DNA of 64,000 nt from assembly GCA_039812845.1 (NCBI GenBank), contig JBDIBK010000001.1:1-64000 (forward strand), given 5' to 3'. This stretch comes from JACTMJ01 sp039812845 (GTDB taxonomy: Bacteria > Acidobacteriota > Terriglobia > Bryobacterales > Bryobacteraceae). The notes under the pieces were generated by a model. The model saw only the letters and a list, made by a program, of their open reading frames with translations. It did no database searches and was not told where the DNA came from. The position numbers and the translations under genes were made by a program. Below are positions 34,537-43,242 of the stretch, piece after piece (position 1 is the stretch's first letter; the number at the start of each line of letters is the position of its first letter).

Positions 34537-34840
34537 GGAAACGCCCTAGCCCTACCCGCCGATGGCCTGCCGTTACGGCGGGGACTTCCCCTCCGATCCA
34601 ATCCAGCTCTCTCCTCGCCTTTGCACACCTAACCGCCGGAAAATATATCCGTTCCCGATCCGCGGGCACCCGAATGGAGTGCCGACCGAAATTGACAGTG
34701 GTATACTTGCCTCACCGCAGGTTGGCAACAAGACTATCCCATCGACGGACAGCTAGGTCCGCATCCCTCTAGAACTTGGCGGAGTTCGGCGGCTGTAGAT
34801 AGACAAAGTGGCAGCGGAATTTCGTTACTGAGGTTGCTTC
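34537..34840. other. Intergenic region upstream of the PIN-TRAM gene
   Basis: 304 bp without a gene. It contains a promoter candidate at 34692-34707 and otherwise no structure that I can support. Confidence 0.5.
34692..34707 (+). promoter_or_regulatory. Extended -10 promoter candidate (TGGTATACT)
   Basis: TATACT at 34702-34707 is preceded by TGG, giving an extended -10 element. A TTGACA at 34692-34697 is too close to act as its -35. It could drive the PIN-TRAM-ispD-ispF genes. Confidence 0.4.
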
Positions 34841-35920
34841 TTGGATGTCCTTTCTCTTTCTCTGCTAAGAGCCGCCTTTATCATCCTTCTATTCGCTTGC
34901 GGCTATTTCCTGGTTCCCTTCGGACTCACTCCGGTCCTCTCCGGCGGGGTGGGCGCGTTGGCCGGCGTCTTGATTGTGGCATTCGAGATCCGGCTGAAAC
35001 AGGTGAGCTTGAAGCGATTGATGGGAGCCGCCGTTGGCTCTCTGCTGGGAATACTCGGCGCTTTTCTGGTTTCTCTTATCCTGGAGCGGGCGATTCCCGC
35101 GAGTCTGAATACCCTTCCCTTTCTGCAGATCCTGATCCTGATGTGGATGGGATACGTTGGGCTGCTTGTGGGCGCAACCAAGGGCGACATGCTCAATCTC
35201 TCCGCATTTGGAGGACTATTTGGCGGAGAGAAAGCGCCGAGGCAAGTTTTTAAGGTGCTCGATACCAGCGTGATTATCGATGGGCGGATCGCCGATATCG
35301 CCGAGACCGGTTTCCTGGGAGGCACGCTGGTGATCCCGCAATTCGTGCTGCGGGAATTACAGTTTGTCGCCGATTCCGCCGATCCACTCAAGCGGAACCG
35401 AGGCCGGCGCGGCCTCGATATCCTGCAGCGCATTCAGAAGTTTACCGACTTGAACGTGCAGATTCTTGAGGATGATTTCCCGAATGCGCCAGAAGTGGAT
35501 ATGAAGCTGATCGAGATGGCGAAGAAGTACGATTGCTCGATTGTCACGAACGACTTCAACCTGAACAAGGTGGCACAGCTTCACGGCGTTCAAGTTCTGA
35601 ATATCAACGAACTGGCGAATGCGCTGAAACCCGTGGTGCTTCCGGGTGAGATGATGCGCGTGTTTATTCTGAAAGAGGGCAAGGAGTTCAATCAGGGAGT
35701 GGCGTATCTCGATGACGGCACGATGGTGGTGGTGGACAACGCGAGGCGTCTGATTTCGAAAACGGTGGATATCACGGTTACGAGCGTGCTTCAGACGACA
35801 GCGGGAAAGATGATTTTCGGCCGTCACGACGAGCGGGCACACGCCACGCACGAGCGCGCTTCCCCAGAAAAGGGGGGCCAGCGAGAAGGCTCTTCCGCGA
35901 ACATCGCGGGGGGCGGTTAG
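34841..35920 (+). CDS. Membrane-anchored PIN-TRAM domain protein (YacL-like)
   Basis: 359 residues from a TTG with GAGG seven bases upstream; the N-terminus begins with a membrane helix. Four hydrophobic segments (about residues 5-105) precede a PIN nuclease-like domain (about 140-265) with acidic motifs VLDTSVIIDGRIADI and SIVTNDFNLNKVA, then a TRAM domain (about 270-335, ending TAGKMIFG). This is the YacL layout. In many bacteria YacL sits just before ispD-ispF, as here. Likely a membrane-bound ribonuclease-like protein; activity unproven. The last 25 residues are low complexity. Confidence 0.9.
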   Translation: MDVLSLSLLRAAFIILLFACGYFLVPFGLTPVLSGGVGALAGVLIVAFEIRLKQVSLKRLMGAAVGSLLGILGAFLVSLILERAIPASLNTLPFLQILILMWMGYVGLLVGATKGDMLNLSAFGGLFGGEKAPRQVFKVLDTSVIIDGRIADIAETGFLGGTLVIPQFVLRELQFVADSADPLKRNRGRRGLDILQRIQKFTDLNVQILEDDFPNAPEVDMKLIEMAKKYDCSIVTNDFNLNKVAQLHGVQVLNINELANALKPVVLPGEMMRVFILKEGKEFNQGVAYLDDGTMVVVDNARRLISKTVDITVTSVLQTTAGKMIFGRHDERAHATHERASPEKGGQREGSSANIAGGG

Positions 35921-36128
35921 CGCGTGGAGTGAGGCGCTGGCGACATCCTACCCGCGACTGCAGCGACCCAACGCAGCGGCGTTAGAATAGAAGAACTTAG
36001 CGCGGTATGCTGGCACCGCCGAGCGGAGACCGGCGAGGGTGCGCCCATTCTTTGAGGGTGAGCAACCCGTAGCGGCGAGGCTGGATTGCGGGCAAGTATT
36101 CCACCCGACCGTGCGAACCGAGGCAAAC

Positions 36129-36851
36129 ATGAACGTGTCAGTAATTCTTCCGGCTGCGGGACTCGGCACCCGAATGGTGCCGGGCGGCGGGGAGCCCCCG
36201 AGCAGCCGCAAGCAGTTTCTTAAATTGCAAGGATCGCCGATTTTGATCCATACGATCCGGCGTTTTGACGGCTGTCCGTCGGTACGGGAAATTGTTGTCG
36301 CGCTGCGCCCCGAGGATATGGAGTGGGTGGAAGCGGAGGTGACGCAGGAGAATTTTTCGAAGCGAGTGCGGATTGTGGCCGGCGGCGATACCAGGCAGGA
36401 AAGCGTGGCAAATGCGCTCGCCTCGCTTGGGGACGATGTGGACTTGGTGGCCGTGCATGACGCGGTGAGACCCTTCACCCCGGTGGACAAGATCGAGGCG
36501 GCCATCGCCGCCGCCGCCGAGACAGGCGCAGCGATTCTTGGTGTGGTGCCGGTGGATACGGTGAAGCAAGTGCATTTGCATGAGATCCGGAGCACGATCC
36601 CGCGGGAGCACTTGGTGCTTGCGCAAACGCCACAAGTCTTTCGGGTGGCCCTGCTGAGAGAAGCGTTCGCGAAAGCGGGCGCGGAGAATTTTACCGGCAC
36701 CGATGAGGCGAGTCTGGTGGAACGACTGGAGAGAGTGCCTGTGACGGTGGTTCCCGGCAGCGAGCGGAATATCAAGATCACGAAAGCCTCCGATCTTGAG
36801 CTGGCGAATTTTTACATGAGCCTGGAAGCCAAGGAGCGCACGGGACAATGA
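36129..36851 (+). CDS. ispD: 2-C-methyl-D-erythritol 4-phosphate cytidylyltransferase
   Basis: 240 residues from the ATG at 36129 (GAGG seven bases upstream; the frame is open earlier but lacks the conserved N-terminus). It makes CDP-methylerythritol in the MEP isoprenoid pathway. The N-terminal nucleotide-binding motif is ILPAAGLGTRM followed by RKQFLKLQG with a small glycine/proline-rich insertion between them. Also seen are IVAGGDTRQESVANAL, VAVHDAVRPF, AQTPQVFR and TDEASLVE. Its stop overlaps the ispF start by 4 bp. Confidence 0.95.
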   Translation: MNVSVILPAAGLGTRMVPGGGEPPSSRKQFLKLQGSPILIHTIRRFDGCPSVREIVVALRPEDMEWVEAEVTQENFSKRVRIVAGGDTRQESVANALASLGDDVDLVAVHDAVRPFTPVDKIEAAIAAAAETGAAILGVVPVDTVKQVHLHEIRSTIPREHLVLAQTPQVFRVALLREAFAKAGAENFTGTDEASLVERLERVPVTVVPGSERNIKITKASDLELANFYMSLEAKERTGQ

Positions 36852-37333
36852 GGAAGTGGCGCGTGGGGCTGGGCTGGGATACGCATCGGCTGAAAGAGGG
36901 CCGGCCCTTGATTCTGGGGGGCGTGACCGTTCCCTCGGATTTGGGGCTTGACGGGCATTCGGACGCGGATATTTTGCTGCATGCGGTGACCGACGCGCTG
37001 CTTGGAGCGCTTGCGCTGGGCGATATCGGCATGCACTTTCCGGACACCGATCCACTCTGGCGCGGCGCGGCCAGCCGCCAGTTTCTGGAGCATGCCCACG
37101 GATTAGTGCAGGAGCGCGGCTACCAGATCGCGAATCTGGATACGACGGTGATCCTGCAGAGGCCAAAGCTGAAGGACTTTCGCTTGCCAATTCGCGAGAG
37201 CCTGGGCGAGATTCTTCAGCTTGATGTGGATGCGGTATCCGTGAAGTTCAAGACGGCGGAACAGGTGGGGCCGGTAGGGGAGAGACTCTCGGCGGAAGCC
37301 CAGGCCGTGGTGCTGCTCGTCGGGGGAGACTAG
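36848..37333 (+). CDS. ispF: 2-C-methyl-D-erythritol 2,4-cyclodiphosphate synthase
   Basis: A 161-residue zinc enzyme of the MEP pathway acting two steps after IspD. Motifs are GLGWDTHRL, the metal-binding LDGHSDADILLHAVTDALLG and GDIGMHFPDTDP. Length is normal. The ATG overlaps the ispD stop (ATGA), so the two are coupled. The stop lies within CTAG, which is also the stop of the convergent SDR gene. Confidence 0.96.
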   Translation: MRKWRVGLGWDTHRLKEGRPLILGGVTVPSDLGLDGHSDADILLHAVTDALLGALALGDIGMHFPDTDPLWRGAASRQFLEHAHGLVQERGYQIANLDTTVILQRPKLKDFRLPIRESLGEILQLDVDAVSVKFKTAEQVGPVGERLSAEAQAVVLLVGGD

Positions 37334-38220
37334 CGGTTCGGGGTTGACCCGAGTTCTTCCTCACGGATCGAGGCGGGCACCCCTTCGCGGAAGCTTGGAT
37401 ACCGAAGCGTGATGGCGAGGAGTCTTCGGATCGCGTCACCGTCGACGCGCCGGTTGGCCCGGAGGGTTTCCGAGACGCTGTCCGGTTCCGCCTGGAGCGG
37501 CATGGGCAGACCCAGGAGACTCGCGCAGAACGCCGCCATGTCCCGCTGGGTGCTGGGGGATTCGTCGGCCACCGGCCAGGCACCGGAAAGGCTGGAACGG
37601 AGTGCGGCAACGACGTGGGCCGCCAGATCGTCGACGTGAATCCTACTGATGTAGTTCGACCCATCACCGGTGAGCCTATAGCGCCCCTCCCGCATGGAAA
37701 CATGCACCCCACGCCCCGGACCGTAGATCGCGGCCGGGCGGAGGACAAGGGAAGATTGGAACCCGGAAAGGATGGAATTCTCGGCCTCTACGCGCAGCCA
37801 CTCGCGCGGGGAGCCAGGCGCGGGCGGAGTTAATTCGTCCACGTGATGTTGCTTCCCATAGACTCCTGTGGTCGAAAGGTAGATGCACCGGATGCCGCGA
37901 TCCGGTATCGAACGTATGACGTCCGGCAGGCGTTCAACCAAGGCACCCCGCAGCCTCAGAGTGGGAATGGAGAAGACAACCGCCTCGCACGATTCGACAA
38001 GCGTAGGAAGACTGTGCAGATCTTCGAGGTTTAGCGCATCGAAGCGATGCATTTCGATCCCGGATTCGGCCTCGTGCAGTGCGCTCGCATCCAGCTCTCT
38101 CTTTGTGGCGACGACCGAAACGTCGAGGGAGGCCAGCCAGCGTGCCACGCGAATGCCGGTGTAGCCACATCCGAGAATCAGCACGCGCGCGGGAAGACGT
38201 GAGGCGTCTGGCTCAGCCAT
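37330..38220 (-). CDS. NAD-dependent epimerase/SDR family protein (YeeZ/YfcH-like)
   Basis: 296 residues from the ATG at 38220 with GGAGG six bases upstream; the upstream open frame is shadow of the cupin gene. It is an extended short-chain dehydrogenase fold: ILGCGYTGIRVARWLAS (nucleotide-binding, about residues 12-28), YLSTTGVYG with the catalytic-type tyrosine context, LRPAAIYGPGRGVH, and HVDDLAAHVVAAL. Likely modifies a sugar nucleotide or related metabolite; substrate unknown. The gene ends tail-to-tail with ispF. Confidence 0.85.
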   Translation of the reverse strand: MAEPDASRLPARVLILGCGYTGIRVARWLASLDVSVVATKRELDASALHEAESGIEMHRFDALNLEDLHSLPTLVESCEAVVFSIPTLRLRGALVERLPDVIRSIPDRGIRCIYLSTTGVYGKQHHVDELTPPAPGSPREWLRVEAENSILSGFQSSLVLRPAAIYGPGRGVHVSMREGRYRLTGDGSNYISRIHVDDLAAHVVAALRSSLSGAWPVADESPSTQRDMAAFCASLLGLPMPLQAEPDSVSETLRANRRVDGDAIRRLLAITLRYPSFREGVPASIREEELGSTPNR

Positions 38221-38283
38221 TGCGGACCTCCGGTATTGAGGATATGGAAATCTGTGGTTGAATAGCCAAGGAGGTAGGATACC

Positions 38284-38646
38284 TTGCCGCGAAGGATTGA
38301 AGCAGCAACGGTGATCCCCGCGGAGGGGAACAAGCCGAAGATCATTGAGGAGTTTGTCGGGCGCGTGAACTCGGGCGACAGCGGGTTGAGCGTGGCCCGG
38401 ATGACCAGCCCCGCGGGCTGGGAGGAACCGGGGCAGCGACCGGATTTCGATGAGTTTACGCTGGTGCTGAAAGGAGTTCTGCGGGTGGAATTCGAAGGAG
38501 GCAGCATGGATGTGAACTCCGGGCAGGCGGTGGCAACCACAGCGGGTGAATGGATTCGATACAGCACACCCGGCGAGGAAGGCGCGGAATATGTGGCGAT
38601 TTGTCTGCCTGCATTTTCTCCCGATACGGTGCATCGCGATGCATAG
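38284..38646 (+). CDS. Small cupin-domain protein
   Basis: 120 residues from a TTG preceded by AAGGAGGT eight bases upstream, so the start is well supported. The single cupin barrel has EFTLVLKGVLRVEFEGGSMDVNSGQAVATTAGEWIRYSTP. Metal-binding histidines of classical cupins are scarce here, so it may bind a small molecule without metal catalysis. Its stop overlaps the following lipoprotein gene by 8 bp. Function unknown. Confidence 0.8.
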   Translation: MPRRIEAATVIPAEGNKPKIIEEFVGRVNSGDSGLSVARMTSPAGWEEPGQRPDFDEFTLVLKGVLRVEFEGGSMDVNSGQAVATTAGEWIRYSTPGEEGAEYVAICLPAFSPDTVHRDA

Positions 38647-39016
38647 GCGATGGTTTTGGACCCTGGTGCTGGCCGCGGCAGCGATGAGCGGGTTATCGGG
38701 ATGCGGCGAGCAGGCCGAGAAGCCGCCAGTTTCCGCCGATGCCGCGCACCACTACGAGGTTCGGGGGACCGTGGTCCGCGTGGACGCCGCCGATAAATCG
38801 GCGGTGATTCAGCACGACAAGATCGCGGATCTCATGGACGCGATGACAATGAGCTTTTCCGTTCCGGAGGCAGAGGATCTGGCAAAGCTTGCACCCGGTA
38901 AGAGCATTAAAGCGACACTTATAGTAGAGAACAATGCCATGTGGCTGGGATCGGTACAAGTGACCGGTGACGCCCCCGTACCCCCCGTGGAACCGGCAGG
39001 GGAGCATTCTCATTGA
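38639..39016 (+). CDS. CusF-like copper-binding lipoprotein
   Basis: 125 residues from the ATG at 38639, which overlaps the cupin stop. The N-terminus is a lipoprotein signal with lipobox LSGC (cysteine near residue 22). The mature domain matches CusF-type copper-binding proteins: YEVRGTVVRVDAADKSAVIQHDKIADLMDAMTMSF. The MDAMTM pair of methionines and the histidine are the usual copper ligands. The tail is proline- and histidine-rich. It probably buffers or hands on periplasmic copper. Confidence 0.85.
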   Translation: MHRRWFWTLVLAAAAMSGLSGCGEQAEKPPVSADAAHHYEVRGTVVRVDAADKSAVIQHDKIADLMDAMTMSFSVPEAEDLAKLAPGKSIKATLIVENNAMWLGSVQVTGDAPVPPVEPAGEHSH

Positions 39017-39065
39017 TCGCGACGAAACTCCGCTCGTGGCGGCCTACCCTTGGCGAGACATCGCG

Positions 39066-40325
39066 CTAGCCGACAAACGAGAGATCGCAGACGGTCTCGA
39101 TGTGCGCCGTGTTTGGAAAAAGGTCCACCAAGCTGAGATCCTGGAGATGGTAACCGCCCGCTAGGAGCGTCTTCAGATCCCGGGCGAGGGTAGCAGGATC
39201 ACAGCTTACGAGGGTGAGGTGCCGGGGCTTCAGCCTCAGGAGATCCTGAACGACCTGTTTGCCGAGGCCGGCGCGGGGCGGATCTGCAATGACAAGATCG
39301 GGCGCATTCTGGATCGAGGCCAGGAATTGATCGACGGTGCCCCGTACGGCGTCGATGCGCGCGCTGTGATTGGCAGCGTTTGCCTCCAGATCCCGCACGG
39401 CCGAGGCCGATGATTCTACAGCCGTCGTAGAAATTCCCTTTCTGGAAAGCGGCAGCGCGAAAAGGCCCACACCGCTATAAAGATCCAGCGCCTTTGTTCC
39501 ATTTGCGTGGCGAAGAACTCTCCCGACGAGAGCATCCATGAGGAAGCGATTGGTTTGGAAGAAGGAGCGGTGGTTGACCTGGAAGTCGAACCCGGCGGCG
39601 TTGTACACCAACGCGCTTTGATGGGAGCCGGGAATCCGTTCGGCACACCAGTCAATAAACCATTTGGCTACCCGGCGCTGGCCTCCCCTGGTTTCGAGGA
39701 TATTGAGAAGGGTTTCGCGCTCGTTTGAAAACAGTTCGATGCTCTCCACGAAGCGGGGGAACCGCTGCTCCCGGGCCATTTGCTTCAGGGCCTGAATGGC
39801 TTTGTTCAGCGTGGGAGATGCGATGGGGCACTCTTCGATGGGCACCAAACGGCGGCTGGAGGCGGAGTGGTAGCCGATCCGGGTGCCATCGATGTGAATC
39901 TGCACACGGTTGCGATAGCCTCTCGATTCGCCCGAGAGGATTTCCACGGGAAGTTCCGGCCGGATGTTCCCTACCCTCTCCAGCGTTTCCAGAAGAATGG
40001 ATGCCTTCTGGAGCCGCTGGAACTCGATGTTCATGTGCTGATACTGGCAGCCGCCGCAACGGCCATACACGCCGCAGAAAGGCTCTGTGCGCTCAGGCGA
40101 TAGCTCTTCGATGGAAAGGACTTCGCCTTCCGCCCACTGTTTGTGGTCCCTAGCGATCTTGAACTCGACCCGTTCGCCGGGGGCGACCCAGGGCAGCATG
40201 ACCGTCTTGCCTTCGTGCCGGATGAGGCCCGCGCCCCCGAAAACGAGTTTCTCTACCTGGCCGTGGCAGGCTGGGCTGGATTGCGTCTCCGGCTTCGGGA
40301 GGGAATTCGTGATAGGTTCATTCAT
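39066..40325 (-). CDS. 23S rRNA (uracil-C5)-methyltransferase, RlmD/RumA family
   Basis: 419 residues from ATG 40325 (a TTG at 40343 would add six). It has an N-terminal TRAM domain (GQVEKLVFGGAGLIRHEGK onward), a cysteine set CGVYGRCGGC typical of the RumA iron-sulphur cluster, and the methyltransferase domain with DLYSGVGLFALPL, DPPRAGL and the catalytic SCDPATLARDL. It probably methylates U1939 or a neighbouring uridine in 23S rRNA. I use the family name because RlmD, RlmC and TrmFO-independent relatives are hard to separate by eye. Confidence 0.92.
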   Translation of the reverse strand: MNEPITNSLPKPETQSSPACHGQVEKLVFGGAGLIRHEGKTVMLPWVAPGERVEFKIARDHKQWAEGEVLSIEELSPERTEPFCGVYGRCGGCQYQHMNIEFQRLQKASILLETLERVGNIRPELPVEILSGESRGYRNRVQIHIDGTRIGYHSASSRRLVPIEECPIASPTLNKAIQALKQMAREQRFPRFVESIELFSNERETLLNILETRGGQRRVAKWFIDWCAERIPGSHQSALVYNAAGFDFQVNHRSFFQTNRFLMDALVGRVLRHANGTKALDLYSGVGLFALPLSRKGISTTAVESSASAVRDLEANAANHSARIDAVRGTVDQFLASIQNAPDLVIADPPRAGLGKQVVQDLLRLKPRHLTLVSCDPATLARDLKTLLAGGYHLQDLSLVDLFPNTAHIETVCDLSFVG

Positions 40326-40385
40326 CGGTGGCGACTTTCTCAATTCGGGCGGCGAGGTTGGTTTTCAAGGATGGCATCCCATACG

Positions 40386-41399
40386 ATGGAAGTTTCCTCT
40401 ACTTCGATGAGACCACGTGTTTTCTCCGGAATGCAGCCCACAGGCAATTTGCACATTGGCAATTACCTTGGGGCGCTGAAGAATTGGGTGCGCATTCAGC
40501 ACCAGTATGAGTGTATTTACTGCATTGTCGACCTGCATGCGATCACCGATTACCAGGAACCCTCCGCACTGCGGGCGCGGATCCGGGAAGTGGCCGCGCT
40601 CTACGTGGCGGCGGGGATCGATCCGAAGGTTTCTTCTATTTTCGTGCAATCGGCCGTGAGCGGGCATGCGGAACTGGCCTGGCTGCTCACCTGTGTCTCT
40701 CAGGTGGGCTGGCTCCAGCGAATGACGCAGTTTAAGGCGAAGACGGAGAACAAGGATGCGATCGGCAGCGGAGTGCTGCAATACCCGGTGCTGATGGCGG
40801 CGGATATTCTGCTCTACCAGGCGGCGGCGGTGCCGGTGGGCGAGGACCAAAGCCAGCATCTGGAGCTGACCCGCGACATCGTGCAACGGTTTAACTCTCT
40901 TTACGGAGAGACGTTTGCGATGCCGGCCACGAAGCTGCCGAGCGTGGGCGCGCGGATTATGGGGCTCGACGACCCTTCAAAGAAAATGTCGAAGTCCGTG
41001 CCGGTGGCCAACCACGCGGTGTGGCTGCTGGACGACCTGAAGGCGGCCCACAAGAAGATTATGCGGGCCACAACGGATTCGAACCCCGCCGTTGATTTTG
41101 ACTCGATGGGCGACGGCGTGGCAAACCTCCTGGCGATCTACCAGGCCTTCACGGAAACGACCGATGAGCAGGTGCGGACAGAGTTCGCCGGGATGCGGTA
41201 CGGCGATTTGAAGAAGCGCATCGCGGAAGCGGTAGTCGCCGGGCTCGAGCCAATCCAGCGGCGATACCGAGAGATCCGGGAAGATGCATCGACAATCGAA
41301 CGGATTCTGGACGAAGGCGCCGAAAGAGTGAGACCCATCGCCGAGGCAACCGTGCGGCTTGCCAAGGAGCGAATGGGGCTCTATTTGCATGGTTCGTAG
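40386..41399 (+). CDS. trpS: Tryptophanyl-tRNA synthetase
   Basis: 337 residues; candidate starts are 40371, 40386 and 40407, and I take the ATG at 40386 on length. The frame is open well upstream over the RlmD-type gene but only as shadow. The class I motifs are FSGMQPTGNLHIGNYLGAL (HIGH type) and KKMSKS. Other typical segments are DLHAITDYQEP, LLTCVSQVGWLQRM, YPVLMAADILLY and VGEDQSQHLELTRDI. The last 11 bases overlap the downstream MFS gene. Confidence 0.95.
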   Translation: MEVSSTSMRPRVFSGMQPTGNLHIGNYLGALKNWVRIQHQYECIYCIVDLHAITDYQEPSALRARIREVAALYVAAGIDPKVSSIFVQSAVSGHAELAWLLTCVSQVGWLQRMTQFKAKTENKDAIGSGVLQYPVLMAADILLYQAAAVPVGEDQSQHLELTRDIVQRFNSLYGETFAMPATKLPSVGARIMGLDDPSKKMSKSVPVANHAVWLLDDLKAAHKKIMRATTDSNPAVDFDSMGDGVANLLAIYQAFTETTDEQVRTEFAGMRYGDLKKRIAEAVVAGLEPIQRRYREIREDASTIERILDEGAERVRPIAEATVRLAKERMGLYLHGS

Positions 41400-42705
41400 T
41401 GGCATCGCCGCCCGCATTGCCGAGTATTCCAACCTGCTCCGGGAGCATCCGGACTTCCGCTGGCTCTGGCTGGCTCAAATTGTCAGCGAACTGGGCGATT
41501 GGTTCTATACCGTCGCGCTCTACAGCCTGCTTCTCGATCTGACCGGGAGCGCCGAATCCATTGGCATCGCGATCGTTCTGCAGGTGCTTCCTCAAGTATT
41601 GATCGCCCCCGCCGCGGGTGCCCTTAACGACCGGTTAAGCCGCAAGAAACTGATGATCTTCGCCGACGTGGTGCGCTTCTTCGTGGTTCTGGCGATGCTG
41701 CTGATCGACCGCGCGGAGATGGTGTGGCTGATCTACGTTCTGCTGCCGCTCGAAACGATGGCCTGGGGGCTATTTGAACCGGGACGGAGCGCCATGGTGC
41801 CCACGATTCTGCCCCGCCGCCACCTGGTGAGAGGGAACGCCCTCTCCGCCGCGACGTGGAGCTTTAATCTGGCCGTGGGCGCGACGCTGGGGGGCACGGT
41901 GGCGGCGCTGTTCGGGCGGCCAACGGCGTTCGTGATCAACGCATTCACGTTCTTGCTTTCCGCCTGGTTCATCAGCCGGATGCGCGGCGCGGAGAAGCAC
42001 ATTGAGAATTCGCCGCCATTTCGGGCGCAAGAATTATTCGATTTCACCCCGGCCTTCGAGGGCATTCGCTATGTGCGGGAAGACCGGAAGCGGGTGGCGG
42101 TGCTGTGCCTCAAGGGCGGCCTCGGGCTGATGGGCGCACACAATGTGATTCTGCCGATCTACGGCGAACGCGTGTTCCCGATGACGAACGCTTTGAGCGA
42201 CACGAGCCGCGCGGGTATGCTCGGCATGAGCCTGCTGATGGCCTGGCGCGGCGTGGGCGCGCTGCTGGGTCCGCTGATTGGCGCGGGATGGGCGGGCAAC
42301 AGCGAGCGGCGCATGAGGCGCGGCATCGCCGTGGGGTTTGCGATGTCCGTTTCCGGCTACGCCCTGCTGTCGTACGCACCCAACGCCTGGGCAGCCGGGC
42401 TATGCGTGGTTCTGGCGCACGCGGGCGGTTCGATCATCTGGGTTTTCTCGACGACTCTGCTGATGCTGCTCACCGAGAATCGCTTTCGCGGCAGGGTGTT
42501 TGCCGCGGAATTCGCCTTTCACTTCCTGGTGGTGTCGATGGCCAGCTTCGCCGCGAGCGCAGCTATCGATTACGGCGTGCCGGTGCGGCAGGCTTCGCTC
42601 TACGTCGGCCTGTCTCTCGTGCTGCCCCTGACGATCTGGCTAATGGTGCTCCCCTTCTGGCGGAATTGTCCGGACAGCGCCTTCCCGCAAGACGACAATT
42701 CTTGA
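41389..42705 (+). CDS. MFS transporter, putative efflux or unknown substrate
   Basis: 438 residues from ATG 41389, inside the end of trpS. About 12 hydrophobic segments are present. The segment LNDRLSRKKLMIFADVVRF is the loop motif between helices 2 and 3 (DRxxRKxLM type), typical of the MFS fold. LWLAQIVSELGDWFYTVALY and EPGRSAMVPTILPRRHLVRGNAL resemble the enterobactin/macrolide-efflux-like branch. Substrate unknown. It converges on the P-loop kinase gene with 66 bp overlap. Confidence 0.88.
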   Translation: MVRSGIAARIAEYSNLLREHPDFRWLWLAQIVSELGDWFYTVALYSLLLDLTGSAESIGIAIVLQVLPQVLIAPAAGALNDRLSRKKLMIFADVVRFFVVLAMLLIDRAEMVWLIYVLLPLETMAWGLFEPGRSAMVPTILPRRHLVRGNALSAATWSFNLAVGATLGGTVAALFGRPTAFVINAFTFLLSAWFISRMRGAEKHIENSPPFRAQELFDFTPAFEGIRYVREDRKRVAVLCLKGGLGLMGAHNVILPIYGERVFPMTNALSDTSRAGMLGMSLLMAWRGVGALLGPLIGAGWAGNSERRMRRGIAVGFAMSVSGYALLSYAPNAWAAGLCVVLAHAGGSIIWVFSTTLLMLLTENRFRGRVFAAEFAFHFLVVSMASFAASAAIDYGVPVRQASLYVGLSLVLPLTIWLMVLPFWRNCPDSAFPQDDNS

Positions 42706-43140
42706 GAAGCCTTCCCGCAGCGTGGGCGGCTGGAAGCGCTGCCGCATGCGGTGCATGACATCGAGGGGCACCACCCGCGGACGGGCGGCATTGCGCTCCA
42801 AACAGAGTTCGAAGGGTTCATCGAACCAGAGAGCCTCGACATCGCCGCCATGGAGCTTCGCAAGATGAAAGTAGGGCTCCCGCTCCCAGGCGCTCAGATG
42901 GGTTGCGTCCACGTAGGTGACGGGCCGCTTCAATTGCAGCCGTTTCCTTAGCAACTGACGCAGCACCATGAAGATGCTTCGATTGGCGGTCTGGTTATCT
43001 TCGTTGTCGAGCAGCAGCTTGCGGAGCGCATCGGAGGAGAGGGGCGTGATTCCGCGGTTGCCGAGCCAGGTGCTCTTGCCGGAACCGGGAAACCCGATTG
43101 TCAGGACAATACGCGGGAGGGCGGGGGTTTCCATTTCCAT
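42640..43140 (-). CDS. Small P-loop ATPase/kinase, polynucleotide-kinase-like
   Basis: 166 residues. Walker A GFPGSGKST (about residues 16-24) is followed by SSDALRKLLLD and YVDATHLSAWERE, which fits the T4 polynucleotide kinase and zeta-toxin-like group of small kinases. LERNAARPRVVPLDVMHRM resembles the lid/substrate region. Substrate unknown (nucleic-acid end or small molecule). The 3' end overlaps the MFS gene by 66 bp tail-to-tail. No antitoxin partner is adjacent, so a toxin role is not supported. Confidence 0.8.
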   Translation of the reverse strand: MEMETPALPRIVLTIGFPGSGKSTWLGNRGITPLSSDALRKLLLDNEDNQTANRSIFMVLRQLLRKRLQLKRPVTYVDATHLSAWEREPYFHLAKLHGGDVEALWFDEPFELCLERNAARPRVVPLDVMHRMRQRFQPPTLREGFSRIVVLREGAVRTIPPEGEHH

Positions 43141-43242
43141 GGTTGGGGCCTGGACTCTCAGTATTCCACACGGCTCGCGGGGACTTGGCTTCGCGGGACT
43201 CCCCGGCTGTTTCGGAACGGCGCGAATGGCCGGCTACCCACT

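Noticed and set aside
42640..43140. Zeta-toxin of a toxin-antitoxin pair
   Set aside because: The P-loop kinase resembles the zeta/polynucleotide kinase group, but no antitoxin gene is adjacent and the neighbours are metabolic.
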